NCBI GenBank assembly: GCA_031367105.1
Contig: JANLPG010000173.1
Location: 1-23,883 of the forward strand
Source of the DNA: Palsa-1233 sp031367105
GTDB lineage: Bacteria > Gemmatimonadota > Gemmatimonadetes > Gemmatimonadales > GWC2-71-9
Direction: 5' to 3'
Length of the DNA: 23,883 bases
A program made the translations under genes and the position numbers. Shown piece by piece: positions 1-8,117 of the stretch (within the stretch, counting starts at the first letter, position 1; every line of letters begins with the position of its first letter). The notes under the pieces are model-generated. The model was not told the DNA's origin. It made no database searches and worked only from the letters and a program-made list of their open reading frames with translations.

Positions 1-2
1 TG

Positions 3-1646
3 CTCGCCGAGCGTCGTGGGAACTACGCGGATGCGGCGCGACTTTTTAGCGCGGCATTGGCGACCCGCCCTGCCGACCTGGGCGCGTTGATGGCACTCGA
101 CCGCGTGTTGCCACCCCTCGACCGGCGCGGCGACCTGCTGCCTGCGCTCGGGCGGGCGTTGAAGCAGGACTCGACGAACATCGGCATCCTTGGCATCGCG
201 GTGCGGGCATTCGCCACCCTGGGACAGGGAGACTCTGCGCGCAAATACACCGAGCGGTGGGCGAGCCGCGCGCCGGGCGAGGACGCCCCCTTCCGCGAGT
301 GGGCGATGGCGGCGATGGATGTGCGCGATCTGTCGCAGACCAAGGTCGCGCTCGACGTCGCACGGCGTCGCCTCGCGCAGCCTACCGCGCTCGCACCGGA
401 ATATGCCCAGCTGCTGCAGCAGGAGAGCGACCTCGGGGGCGCCGCCCGCGAGTGGGTCATCGCGATTCGCGCGGAGCCGAGCAACCGGAGTGGGGCGGTG
501 TTGCTGTTGGGTCAGGCCACACCGACTCAGCGCCCGGCGCTACGCGAGGCGCTGATGAAGGAGGCGTCGATCGAGGCGAGCCGACTGCTTGGATTGCTGC
601 AGGTCCACTGGGGGGAAGTGACGGCGGGCACCGTACTGGTGCGCGCTTCACTTCCATCTGCAAAGGCAGCGGCGCTGCAACTGCTCGGCTCCCTGCTCGA
701 TGAACTTCGGGAGCGCGATGATCGGAACGCCTTGCTCGCACGCGCCACCGTCCTCGAGGCGATATCCGATCGGCAGAGCGGTCGGGATGCGGTGCAGAGC
801 CGGATGGAGTCCGCGCGCGCCTACGCGGATGCCGGCGCCGAGCGCGACGCTCGGCGATTGCTCGCCCTGGTGGCGGCCGATTCCGGCGCGCCGTCGGGGC
901 TGGCCACCACCGCGTCGAGCACTCTGCTCGGCGTGCTGATCGCCGAAGGGAAGGCGGCCGAGGCGGAGCGGGTCCTGCTGGAGCTGGGTCCCGCGCTGGA
1001 TATCGACGAACGGGAACGTCAAGGCCGCAGGATCGCGCTGGCCTGGGCCCGTCGTGGCGACCTCGAGCGAGCGCAGCGCCTGGTCCTCAGTGATTCCAGT
1101 GTCGCCGGGTTCGACCTGCGGGGTCGACTGCGGCTCTTCGCGGGCGACGTGGCCGGAGCGGCACGACTGCTTCAGGCGGCCGGGCCCTACGACGACGAAC
1201 GCGAAACGGCGGTCACGCGGCTCACGCTACTGGTGCTGCTCCAGTCGACCGGGAAGGATTCGCTCCCGGCACTGGGGGCGGCGTTACTCGCCCTCGAACG
1301 TGGCGACACCGTCACGGCGATCAGCGGCCTGGCGGATGTGGCCATCCAGCTTGAGCCGCTGGGAGCCGCCGAGGCGCGCCTATTGGCTGGCCGGCTCGCC
1401 ATTGCACGCCGTGACACGGCCACCGCCGGCAGGATGCTGCGGCAGGCGGACATTCGCGACGCCCCCGCCACGGCCGCCGCAGCACGGCTCGACCTGGTAC
1501 GGATGGCGATCGCGGCCGGCCGCGCCGTCGAGGCGAGTCAGTTACTCGAAAAGTTGATTCTGGACTACCCCGAGAGTGCCGTGATACCCGAAGCCCGACG
1601 ACTGCGGGATGTGCTGCGCGGTGCCATTCCCGGCGGCCCGAGTTGA
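3..1646 (+). CDS. TPR-repeat protein, 5' end cut by window edge
   Basis: The reading frame is open from the first bases of the window, so the true start lies upstream. The visible 547 residues are Ala/Leu/Arg-rich helical repeats with the look of tetratricopeptide units; the first visible unit (Y-A-D-A-A-R-L-F-S-A-A-L) and the last (A-V-E-A-S-Q-L-L-E-K-L, followed by the typical D-Y-P-E-S) are the clearest. No catalytic motif is visible, so a scaffold or protein-binding role is inferred. The stop TGA shares its final A with the ATG of the next gene, so the two are translationally coupled. The downstream partner carries a TAT signal, so this protein may act with an exported enzyme, but its own location cannot be judged without the N-terminus. 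Fold confidence is good; the biological role is unknown. Confidence 0.8.
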   Translation, partial: LAERRGNYADAARLFSAALATRPADLGALMALDRVLPPLDRRGDLLPALGRALKQDSTNIGILGIAVRAFATLGQGDSARKYTERWASRAPGEDAPFREWAMAAMDVRDLSQTKVALDVARRRLAQPTALAPEYAQLLQQESDLGGAAREWVIAIRAEPSNRSGAVLLLGQATPTQRPALREALMKEASIEASRLLGLLQVHWGEVTAGTVLVRASLPSAKAAALQLLGSLLDELRERDDRNALLARATVLEAISDRQSGRDAVQSRMESARAYADAGAERDARRLLALVAADSGAPSGLATTASSTLLGVLIAEGKAAEAERVLLELGPALDIDERERQGRRIALAWARRGDLERAQRLVLSDSSVAGFDLRGRLRLFAGDVAGAARLLQAAGPYDDERETAVTRLTLLVLLQSTGKDSLPALGAALLALERGDTVTAISGLADVAIQLEPLGAAEARLLAGRLAIARRDTATAGRMLRQADIRDAPATAAAARLDLVRMAIAAGRAVEASQLLEKLILDYPESAVIPEARRLRDVLRGAIPGGPS

Positions 1647-2935
1647 TGCGCCGTCGCGACTTCCTTGCCGGTGCTGCTGCGTTGGGGGTCAGCTACTCCC
1701 CTCGCCAGTCGTGGATCGCGGCGGGGCTGGGCCGTCGCGCGGCGTTCCTGGTGCCGATGGACGAGGCGCAAGACGACCACCTGAAGGCGTATGGGCTCGC
1801 CTTCCGGGCCCTCGAGCGCGGCGACCGCGGGGAGTGGTTGCTCAACTACCGCGGCGGATCGTTCCTGATGCCGGCCTCGGAAGCCGTGCAGCGCGACGCG
1901 GCGCTCAACGGCGTGACGCTGGAGCGTGCCGACGATCTGGCGGTGACGCTGCTCCGGGGGGAGGTGCAGGGCGGCAATTCGGACGCGGTGCCACTGGAGA
2001 AAGTGCCCAGGGTTGCCGTGTATTCCCCGCCCGATGCGGCGCCCTGGGATGATGCGGTGACGATGGTGTTGCAATACGCCGGCATCAGATACGACCAGGT
2101 ATGGGACATCGAAGTCGTCGGCGAGAAGTTGATCGCCTTCGACTGGCTGCACCTGCACCACGAAGACTTCACCGGGCAGTACTCGAAGTTCGTCGTGAAC
2201 TATGCCGGCGCGCCGTGGCTGCAATCGATGATGGCGCGCAATCGTGAGACCGCCCAGCGGCTGGGATACGCCACGGTACCTGATGCCAAGCGCGCCGTGG
2301 CGCAACGCATTGCCGCGTTCGTGGATCGGGGGGGGTTCCTCTTCGCGATGTGTACGGCCACCGAAACACTGGATCTCGCGCTTGCGAGCGAGGGCGTTGA
2401 CATTGCGGCAGCATACGGCGATGGCACCCCGATGGATCCGCTGGCCAGTTCGCGGATGCATTGGGAGAAGTCGCTCGCCTTCCAGGGGGCCAATCTGGAG
2501 TTGTCGCCATCGCTGGCGGTATTCAGCGATATCGACGGACATCAGGTGAACGGCGTCGATCGTCAACCCCTCGGTGCCTTCTCGCTCTTCAACTTCGCTG
2601 CCAAGATCGACCCCGTGGCCACGATGCTGGTTCAGAATCATCGGCAAGTGATCCCGGACTTCTACGGGCTCACGACGTCCTTCCGGCGTTCGGTGCTCAA
2701 ACCCGGCGTGACCGTGCTCGGCGACGAACTCGGCGCTCCGTGGGTGAAATACATCCACGGCGAGCGGGGGAAGGGTACCTGGACCTTTTTCGGGGGGCAC
2801 GACCCCGAAGATCCGCAGCACGCGATTGGTGATGCGCCGACCGATCTCTCGCTGCACCCGCATTCGCCGGGCTACCGCCTTATTCTCAACAACGTGCTGT
2901 TCCCGGCCGCCAAGAAGAAGGAATTGAAGACCTGA
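1646..2935 (+). CDS. TAT-exported asparagine synthetase B-like protein
   Basis: The 429-residue protein starts at ATG 1646, directly after the upstream stop (TGATG); an in-frame TTG at 1643 is a poorer choice. The N-terminus M-R-R-R-D-F-L-A-G followed by an alanine-rich stretch is a twin-arginine signal, so the protein should be exported folded. The segment with L-V-P-M-D-E-A-Q, D-H-L-K-A-Y-G and W-L-L-N-Y-R-G-G-S-F matches, from memory, a family found in Bacteroidetes and Gemmatimonadetes and labelled asparagine synthetase B. It has no PP-loop ATP site and no N-terminal Cys glutaminase of real AsnB, so that label is doubtful. A Cys at residue 236 in F-A-M-C-T-A-T-E-T-L sits after a hydrophobic strand, like the nucleophile elbow of class I glutamine amidotransferase-like folds. 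The substrate is unknown. Confidence 0.75.
   Translation: MRRRDFLAGAAALGVSYSPRQSWIAAGLGRRAAFLVPMDEAQDDHLKAYGLAFRALERGDRGEWLLNYRGGSFLMPASEAVQRDAALNGVTLERADDLAVTLLRGEVQGGNSDAVPLEKVPRVAVYSPPDAAPWDDAVTMVLQYAGIRYDQVWDIEVVGEKLIAFDWLHLHHEDFTGQYSKFVVNYAGAPWLQSMMARNRETAQRLGYATVPDAKRAVAQRIAAFVDRGGFLFAMCTATETLDLALASEGVDIAAAYGDGTPMDPLASSRMHWEKSLAFQGANLELSPSLAVFSDIDGHQVNGVDRQPLGAFSLFNFAAKIDPVATMLVQNHRQVIPDFYGLTTSFRRSVLKPGVTVLGDELGAPWVKYIHGERGKGTWTFFGGHDPEDPQHAIGDAPTDLSLHPHSPGYRLILNNVLFPAAKKKELKT
2918..2934 (+). promoter_or_regulatory. Shine-Dalgarno and CTG start of the JAMM-DinG gene
   Basis: AAGGAA at 2918-2923 lies 8 bases before CTG 2932-2934, and that CTG overlaps the TGA stop of the upstream gene as CTGA, mirroring the ATGA couplings used elsewhere in this window. 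Between the in-frame stop at 2830 and GTG 3007 there is no ATG, GTG or TTG in this frame. GTG 3007 would remove residues that look conserved, including the JAMM glutamate. The choice of CTG is inferred from these three facts. Confidence 0.6.
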
Positions 2936-5439
2936 CCTCAGAACGCCTGTCACCTGCCGTCCGCGAGACGCTTCGACACGAGATCGCCAGCGCGGGAGGC
3001 AATGAAGTGTCTTTTGTCGGCACCGTCAACGAGGCCGGCGTGGTCGTGAGCGTACGTCCGGTCGCGCGGGGCACTGCCGAGATGGTGCTGGCGCTCCCGG
3101 GCGTGGCCCGCAAAGGTGAAATGCTGCTCCACAATCACCCGACCGGCCGGCTCGAGCCCTCGATGGCGGACCTGTCGGTGGCTGCTCGCGCCCACGATGA
3201 CGGGATCGGCTTCGGCATCATCGACAACACCGGCACGCGCCTCTACGTCGTGGTGGAAGTGCCACGCGCGGTGCCGGTCACCCGGCTCGACCCCTTCGAC
3301 GTGATCGACTTGCTCGGCGAGCACGGCCCCGTCGCCCGGGAGCTCGGTGGCTACGAAGATCGTCAGAGCCAGCGCGACCTCGCCGCTCACCTCGCCGACG
3401 CGTACAACGATGGCGGCGTGCTTCTCCTCGAAGCCGGCACGGGGGTCGGAAAGTCGTTTGCCTATCTGGTCCCGGCCCTGGCCTGGGCCCGCGCCAACGG
3501 GGAGCGAACCATCGTTTCCACCAATACCATCAACCTGCAGGAACAGCTGGTCGGGAAGGACTTGCCGCTCTTGCGACGCGCACTGAAAACTGACGACTAC
3601 GAGCCGACCTTCGCGCTGCTGAAAGGGTGGCGGAATTATCTCTGCCGGGCCCGGCTCGAGACCGCGACGGCGACCCAGCAGTCATTGCTCGAAGGCGACA
3701 AGCTGCAGGAACTCCTCGACATCGTCGCCTGGGCGGGGCATACCACCGACGGAACACTGGCCGATCTTCCGTCGCCGCCTTCCGGTGAGGTATGGGATGA
3801 GGTCGCCGCCGAGTCGGACCTCTGTCCCCGGCTGAAATGTTCGCACTTCGACCGCTGCTTCGTGTTTCAAGCGCGTCGCAAGGCGGCGCAAGCCGACATC
3901 GTGGTCGTGAACCATCACTTGCTGGCGGCCGATCTCGCCGTGCGCCAGGCCTCCGACAACTGGGAAGAGGCGGCGGTGCTGCCGGCCTATCAGCGCCTCA
4001 TTCTCGACGAGGCCCACCATCTGGAGGACGTCGCCGCCAATCACCTGGGTGTGCAGGTGGGGAGTCGAGGCGTGCGCCGGCTGCTCAATCGGCTGGAGCG
4101 GAGCGGGAAGGGTTTGGTGCCTGCATTGCAGCGCGACCTGAGCACTGCCGACGACCTGCTCAGCCGGGCATCGCTCGACCTGCTCCGGGATCGGCTGATT
4201 CCCGCTGTGGCCGAAGCCCGCCGTGCGGCAGAAGGACTCTTCCTCCGGCTGTTCGGCTATATCGAAAGCGCCGGAGCTGGCCAGGTCCGACTCGACGACG
4301 ACTTCGCGAAGCATCCGGTCTGGACGGACGGACTCACGCGCGAACTCGATGCCACCGTGCGCGCATTTCTGTCCGTGGCCGAGCAGGTTGAAACGATCGC
4401 CGATCGACTCGCGCAGGTGGAGATGACTGAGCGGAGAAGCCAGTTATTGAGCGAGTGCAAAGGTGTGCTGCGCCGGCTCGACGCCATCTCCGATGGATTG
4501 AACGCGACCCTGCGGCCCTCCGCCGGAAGGCCGCCGGAAGTGCGCTGGATGGAACGCACCGGGCCCAAGGGGCAGGCACTGCAACTCGCGGCGGTGCCGC
4601 TCGATCTTGCCCCGATGCTGCGGAAGCTGCTCTTCGATCGCACCCAGACGGTCGCGCTCACCAGCGCGACGCTCGCTGCCGGCGGGGAGTTCGGCTTTCT
4701 CGCGTCGCGGATCGGCCTCGCCGGCGCCGATTCCCCGGTCACCGTGCAGGAGATTTTCCCGTCGCCGTTCGATTACGCCGAGCAGTGCCTGCTGGGGCTT
4801 CCCGACGACATTCCGGACCCGCGCGAGGACGAAGCGGGCCATGATGCGGCGATCGCTCACGTGGTGTCGGATCTGGCCTGGGCGAGCGATGGCGGCTTGT
4901 TCGTGCTGTTCACCTCCCACGCCGCCCTGCGGCGCGCTGCCGTGACGTTGCGCGCCTCCTTGGGATCGCGCTTCCCCATTCTGGTGCAGGGTGAGGGGCA
5001 GCGCGACCAGCTGATCCGGCGGTTCCGGGAGGCCGGTAATGCGATTCTGCTCGGCACCGATTCATTCTGGGAGGGAGTCGACGTGCCCGGTCGAGCGCTC
5101 CGGGGGCTGATTCTCGCCAAGCTACCTTTCAAGGTGCCCTCCGAGCCGCTGACGGCTGCCCGGCTCGAACGCCTCGCCGAGCAGGGCGAAGACGGCTTCT
5201 TCGGCTATCTGTTGCCACACGCGGCGCTGAAGCTCAAGCAGGGGTTTGGCCGACTGATCCGCAACGGCAGTGACGTCGGGGTCGTAGTACTGCTGGATCG
5301 TCGGGTCATCACCAAGCGCTACGGTCCGATGTTGCTGGAAGGGCTGCCTCCGGCGGAGCGGGTCGTCGGGTCGTGGCAACAGGTGCGCACCAAATGTGAA
5401 GACTTCTTCGCCCGGCACGGCATTGGAGCAGCAATATGA
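2932..5439 (+). CDS. dinG: DinG-family Fe-S DNA helicase with N-terminal JAMM (RadC-like) domain
   Basis: The protein has 835 residues from CTG 2932 (810 from GTG 3007). Residues 1-105 form a JAMM/RadC-like domain with H67-N-H69-P-T-G, S77 and D80, an exact H-x-H-x7-S-x2-D metal site; E25 in G-N-E-V-S-F is the likely partner glutamate and exists only with the CTG start. From about residue 140 it is an XPD/DinG superfamily 2 helicase: Walker A G-T-G-V-G-K174-S, four Fe-S cysteines (C238, C298, C303, C309), DEAH box 359-362 and motif VI Q770-G-F-G-R-x3-R777. Known DinG enzymes are ATP-dependent 5'-3' helicases acting on R-loops, forked DNA and G-quadruplexes. The JAMM domain could be a peptidase, a structural module or a DNA-binding module; this is not determined. 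It is coupled to both neighbours by 4-base overlaps. Confidence 0.92.
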   Translation: MTSERLSPAVRETLRHEIASAGGNEVSFVGTVNEAGVVVSVRPVARGTAEMVLALPGVARKGEMLLHNHPTGRLEPSMADLSVAARAHDDGIGFGIIDNTGTRLYVVVEVPRAVPVTRLDPFDVIDLLGEHGPVARELGGYEDRQSQRDLAAHLADAYNDGGVLLLEAGTGVGKSFAYLVPALAWARANGERTIVSTNTINLQEQLVGKDLPLLRRALKTDDYEPTFALLKGWRNYLCRARLETATATQQSLLEGDKLQELLDIVAWAGHTTDGTLADLPSPPSGEVWDEVAAESDLCPRLKCSHFDRCFVFQARRKAAQADIVVVNHHLLAADLAVRQASDNWEEAAVLPAYQRLILDEAHHLEDVAANHLGVQVGSRGVRRLLNRLERSGKGLVPALQRDLSTADDLLSRASLDLLRDRLIPAVAEARRAAEGLFLRLFGYIESAGAGQVRLDDDFAKHPVWTDGLTRELDATVRAFLSVAEQVETIADRLAQVEMTERRSQLLSECKGVLRRLDAISDGLNATLRPSAGRPPEVRWMERTGPKGQALQLAAVPLDLAPMLRKLLFDRTQTVALTSATLAAGGEFGFLASRIGLAGADSPVTVQEIFPSPFDYAEQCLLGLPDDIPDPREDEAGHDAAIAHVVSDLAWASDGGLFVLFTSHAALRRAAVTLRASLGSRFPILVQGEGQRDQLIRRFREAGNAILLGTDSFWEGVDVPGRALRGLILAKLPFKVPSEPLTAARLERLAEQGEDGFFGYLLPHAALKLKQGFGRLIRNGSDVGVVVLLDRRVITKRYGPMLLEGLPPAERVVGSWQQVRTKCEDFFARHGIGAAI

Positions 5440-6062
5440 TGGTGGTTCAACCGAGCAAGATTGTCTGCGTCGGTCGCAACTATGCCGCGCACGCGCGCGA
5501 GCTCGGCAACGAGATCCCCAGCACTCCGATGCTCTTTTTCAAGCCGCCCTCGGCGCTGCTCGGGACCGGCGAGGAGATCCTGCTCCCGGCCGTCTCGCAC
5601 CAGGTGGAGTACGAGGCGGAGATCGGCGTGGTCATCGGACGGCAGGCCCGGCGAGTGACGGCCGCGGAGGCGATGCAGTTCGTGCGCGGTTTCACCTGTG
5701 GCAACGATGTCACCTGCCGCGACCTGCAGAAGCCCGATGGTCAGTGGGGCCGCGCGAAAGGCTTCGACACCTTCTGTCCGGTCGGGCCGGTGGTGGCCAA
5801 AGGGCTGGACTGGCGCACGCTGGAGGTGATCGGCCGCGTCAACGGCGTGGAGCGGCAACGCGCGCCGGCGAGTGCGATGATCTTCTCGATTCCGGTCCTG
5901 ATTGAATACATCAGCGGTATTATGACGCTCGAGCCCGGTGACCTGATTCTCACGGGGACTCCCGAAGGCGTGGGTCCGCTCGCCCCCGGGGACGTCGTCG
6001 AGGTGGAAATCCCGGGGGTCGGCATCCTCAGCAACCCGGTACGCGGAGAAAATCCCCGATGA
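5436..6062 (+). CDS. Fumarylacetoacetate hydrolase (FAH)-family protein
   Basis: This 208-residue protein is the short, single-domain form of the FAH fold. Seen in sequence: the N-terminal K-I-V-C-V-G-R-N-Y-A-A-H-A signature, F-x-K-P-P-S-A-L, the acidic metal ligands in E-Y-E-A-E-I-G-V-V-I-G, and G-N-D-V-T-C-R-D followed by G-R-A-K-G-F-D-T-F-C-P-V-G-P; the C-terminal T-G-T-P-E-G-V-G is also standard. Family members hydrolyse or decarboxylate acylpyruvates or oxaloacetate with a divalent metal in the cytoplasm; the substrate here cannot be assigned. Start ATG 5436 overlaps the dinG stop (ATGA) and has GGAG 7 bases upstream; a second ATG follows immediately. The stop overlaps the next start in the same way, so it is translated in series with the helicase and the aminotransferase. 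Confidence 0.93.
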   Translation: MMVVQPSKIVCVGRNYAAHARELGNEIPSTPMLFFKPPSALLGTGEEILLPAVSHQVEYEAEIGVVIGRQARRVTAAEAMQFVRGFTCGNDVTCRDLQKPDGQWGRAKGFDTFCPVGPVVAKGLDWRTLEVIGRVNGVERQRAPASAMIFSIPVLIEYISGIMTLEPGDLILTGTPEGVGPLAPGDVVEVEIPGVGILSNPVRGENPR

Positions 6063-7255
6063 TCACCATCAGCGATCGTGTGGGACGCTTGCCCGGCTAT
6101 CCCCTCGCCAAGATTCCGGCGATCAAGCGGCGGCTCATCGAAGCCGGTGTCGACGTGATCGATCTCGGAGCAGGTGATGCTGACGGCCCGCCTCCGAAGC
6201 CGGTCGTCGACTCGCTCAAGCTCGCGCTGGACACCACGGCGTACCATAAATATGGCTTCCAGCAGGGACTCCCGGCCTTCCGCGAGGCCGCGGTACGCTG
6301 GGTGGAACGGCGCTTTGGGCAGCGGTTCGACGCGACGACGGAGATGCTGCCGCTGATCGGCTCGAAGGAGGGGTTGTCGCATCTGCCGCTCGCGGTCTGC
6401 AACCCAGGTGACATCGTCGTGATCCCGGAACCGGGCTATCAGGCCTACATCGGTGGAGCGCTGCTCTCCGGGTCGCAACCACTGGTGATGCCGCTGCGCC
6501 CCGAGAAGAACTTCCTGGTCGAATTGACCGACCTCGATGAGGCGACACTCCGGCGCACCCGGCTGGTGTACGTGAACTATCCCAATAATCCGACGGCCGC
6601 GATTGCGCCGCGCGACTACCTCGAACGGCTGGTGGCGACCTGTCGCCAGTATGGCATCGTGCTGGCCTACGACAATGCCTACTGCGACATCACCTTCGAT
6701 GGCTACGTGGCGCCGAGCATCTTCGAGATTTCCGGCGCACGAGACATCGCCATTGAATTCTTCTCGCTCTCAAAATCCTTCCAGATGACTGGCTGGCGCC
6801 TTGGTTTTACCGTCGCCAACTCGACCCTCATCGGCGCCCTTACCAAGGTGAAGAGTTACGTCGATACCGGCCCATTCCTCGCATTGCAACAGGCCGGCGC
6901 CTGGACGCTTGATCACGCCGAGGAGCTGGTGCTGCCGATTCGCGACGAATTGCAACTTCGCCGCGACGCCACGGTCGCCGCGTTGCACACGATCGGCCTC
7001 GATGTCGCGGTGCCCCAGGCGGCGATGTATGTCTGGGTGCCGCTGCCCGCGGGTATTGCCTCGGCCGACTTTGCCAGCCGGGCGCTCGAGGAGGAAGGTG
7101 TCGTGGTGATGTCGGGCAGTGGGTTCGGCCCGGGAGGGGAAGGGTTCTTCCGCATCGCCCTCACGGTGCCATCGCCCCGGCTGCGAGAAGCGGTGACTCG
7201 GCTCGGGCGTACTCTGGCGGCCTGTCGTGGGCCGGTGAACGCCGACGTCAGCTGA
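6059..7255 (+). CDS. dapL: LL-diaminopimelate aminotransferase-like PLP enzyme
   Basis: A fold-type I aminotransferase of 398 residues. Seen in sequence: V-I-D-L-G-A-G-D near the N-terminus, P-L-I-G-S-K-E-G, the Y-P-N-N-P-T motif, Y-D-N-A-Y for the PLP ring, and the Schiff-base lysine K239 in S-L-S-K-S-F-Q-M-T-G-W-R-L-G-F. This combination most resembles DapL2-type LL-diaminopimelate aminotransferase, which makes LL-diaminopimelate from tetrahydrodipicolinate and glutamate in one step. The window also encodes DapD and a DapE-like enzyme of the succinylase route, so this enzyme may instead serve as the succinyl-DAP aminotransferase (DapC). It is not in the lysine operon but is coupled by ATGA to the FAH gene. 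A related aspartate or alanine aminotransferase cannot be excluded. Confidence 0.85.
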   Translation: MITISDRVGRLPGYPLAKIPAIKRRLIEAGVDVIDLGAGDADGPPPKPVVDSLKLALDTTAYHKYGFQQGLPAFREAAVRWVERRFGQRFDATTEMLPLIGSKEGLSHLPLAVCNPGDIVVIPEPGYQAYIGGALLSGSQPLVMPLRPEKNFLVELTDLDEATLRRTRLVYVNYPNNPTAAIAPRDYLERLVATCRQYGIVLAYDNAYCDITFDGYVAPSIFEISGARDIAIEFFSLSKSFQMTGWRLGFTVANSTLIGALTKVKSYVDTGPFLALQQAGAWTLDHAEELVLPIRDELQLRRDATVAALHTIGLDVAVPQAAMYVWVPLPAGIASADFASRALEEEGVVVMSGSGFGPGGEGFFRIALTVPSPRLREAVTRLGRTLAACRGPVNADVS

Positions 7256-7298
7256 GCGACGCTTCGTCTTTCCGCCGGAGCGCCGCTCCCCTCGGTGG

Positions 7299-8117
7299 GT
7301 GTGGCTGCTGGCGCTGGGCGTGCACGCGATTTTCGCCTTCTTCTGGGCGAGCGAGCCGCACGGATACGACCCGTCGGTGCGCTCCCCCTGGCGCGAGTTC
7401 TTGCCGATCTCCCTCGGCTCGACTCTGCGCGAGGTGGCGATGCCTTTCACCAAGCGTGGCGACCGGCGCACGATTGCACCGCCGCCGCCACAGGTTGGTA
7501 GCGCCCCGCAGCCGGTCCCGCCCTCGCTCCTGATCCCGCGCCCCACCGAGGCAAGTTCGTTGCCTTCGGTGATCCCGCCGATCGCAAGCGCACCCCGGGT
7601 CGATACCCCGCCGATGGCGGATGCTGGCAGACTTGGACCGCGCTTCGCGGAGGGTCGAGTGTGGCTGCGGCCCCTGCCTGAGAGCCCCAAGCGGATCGCC
7701 TCGGCGCTCACCGGGCGCTCGCAGGCGGAATTGGCGGACAGCGTCGTGAACAAGATGGTCCAGCAGTATCTCGACGTGATGGCTACTGAGGCGGCCGACC
7801 AGAAGCACGCCGCGCCCAGCTGGACCACGAAGGTTGCAGGCCAGCTGGTAGGTCTGGATGCCAAGTGGATCTATCTTGGTCCCCTCAAGATTCCGACCGT
7901 GCTGCTCGGCCTGCTCCCGATCAATCTCCAGGGCAACCCGACCCAGGCGGATATGAATCGCAAACTGTCGGCAATGCGAGCGGATTTGTTCGACGCTGCG
8001 CGGCGAGCCGACAATCTGGCCGAGTTCAAGAAGGCGGTGAAGGAATTGCGTCAGGAAAAACAGCGGCAACGCGACTTCGACAAGCACCAGCGAACCGCGC
8101 CGGATAGCGGTCGCTGA
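7299..8117 (+). CDS. Unknown protein with N-terminal membrane anchor and proline-rich linker
   Basis: Family not recognised. From GTG 7299 the 272 residues begin with a hydrophobic segment (W-L-L-A-L-G-V-H-A-I-F-A-F-F-W), then a proline-rich linker at about residues 60-105, a central region, a second hydrophobic patch near 188-210 and a highly charged Lys/Gln/Arg C-terminus from about 215 that could form a coiled coil. This suggests a single-pass envelope protein, loosely like TonB-style or division-type anchors, but no domain is identified. The start is uncertain: the frame is open back to a TGA at 7236 with no ATG, GTG or TTG, and the upstream codons would add a basic stretch (E-R-R-F-V-F-P-P-E-R-R) that would suit positive-inside topology. 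Its stop overlaps the ATG of the next gene (TGATG). Confidence 0.7.
   Translation: MWLLALGVHAIFAFFWASEPHGYDPSVRSPWREFLPISLGSTLREVAMPFTKRGDRRTIAPPPPQVGSAPQPVPPSLLIPRPTEASSLPSVIPPIASAPRVDTPPMADAGRLGPRFAEGRVWLRPLPESPKRIASALTGRSQAELADSVVNKMVQQYLDVMATEAADQKHAAPSWTTKVAGQLVGLDAKWIYLGPLKIPTVLLGLLPINLQGNPTQADMNRKLSAMRADLFDAARRADNLAEFKKAVKELRQEKQRQRDFDKHQRTAPDSGR

Noticed and set aside
1565..2953. Long antisense frame of 462 codons opposite the asparagine-synthetase-like gene
   Set aside because: It is His/Arg-rich with no recognisable domain and runs opposite a well-supported coding gene; such frames are common in G+C-rich DNA. The same applies to 8659-9939, 13896-15350 and 19820-20875.
3007..5439. 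GTG 3007 as the start of the helicase gene
   Set aside because: It removes the JAMM glutamate and conserved-looking residues and has no clear Shine-Dalgarno, whereas CTG 2932 has one and couples to the upstream stop.
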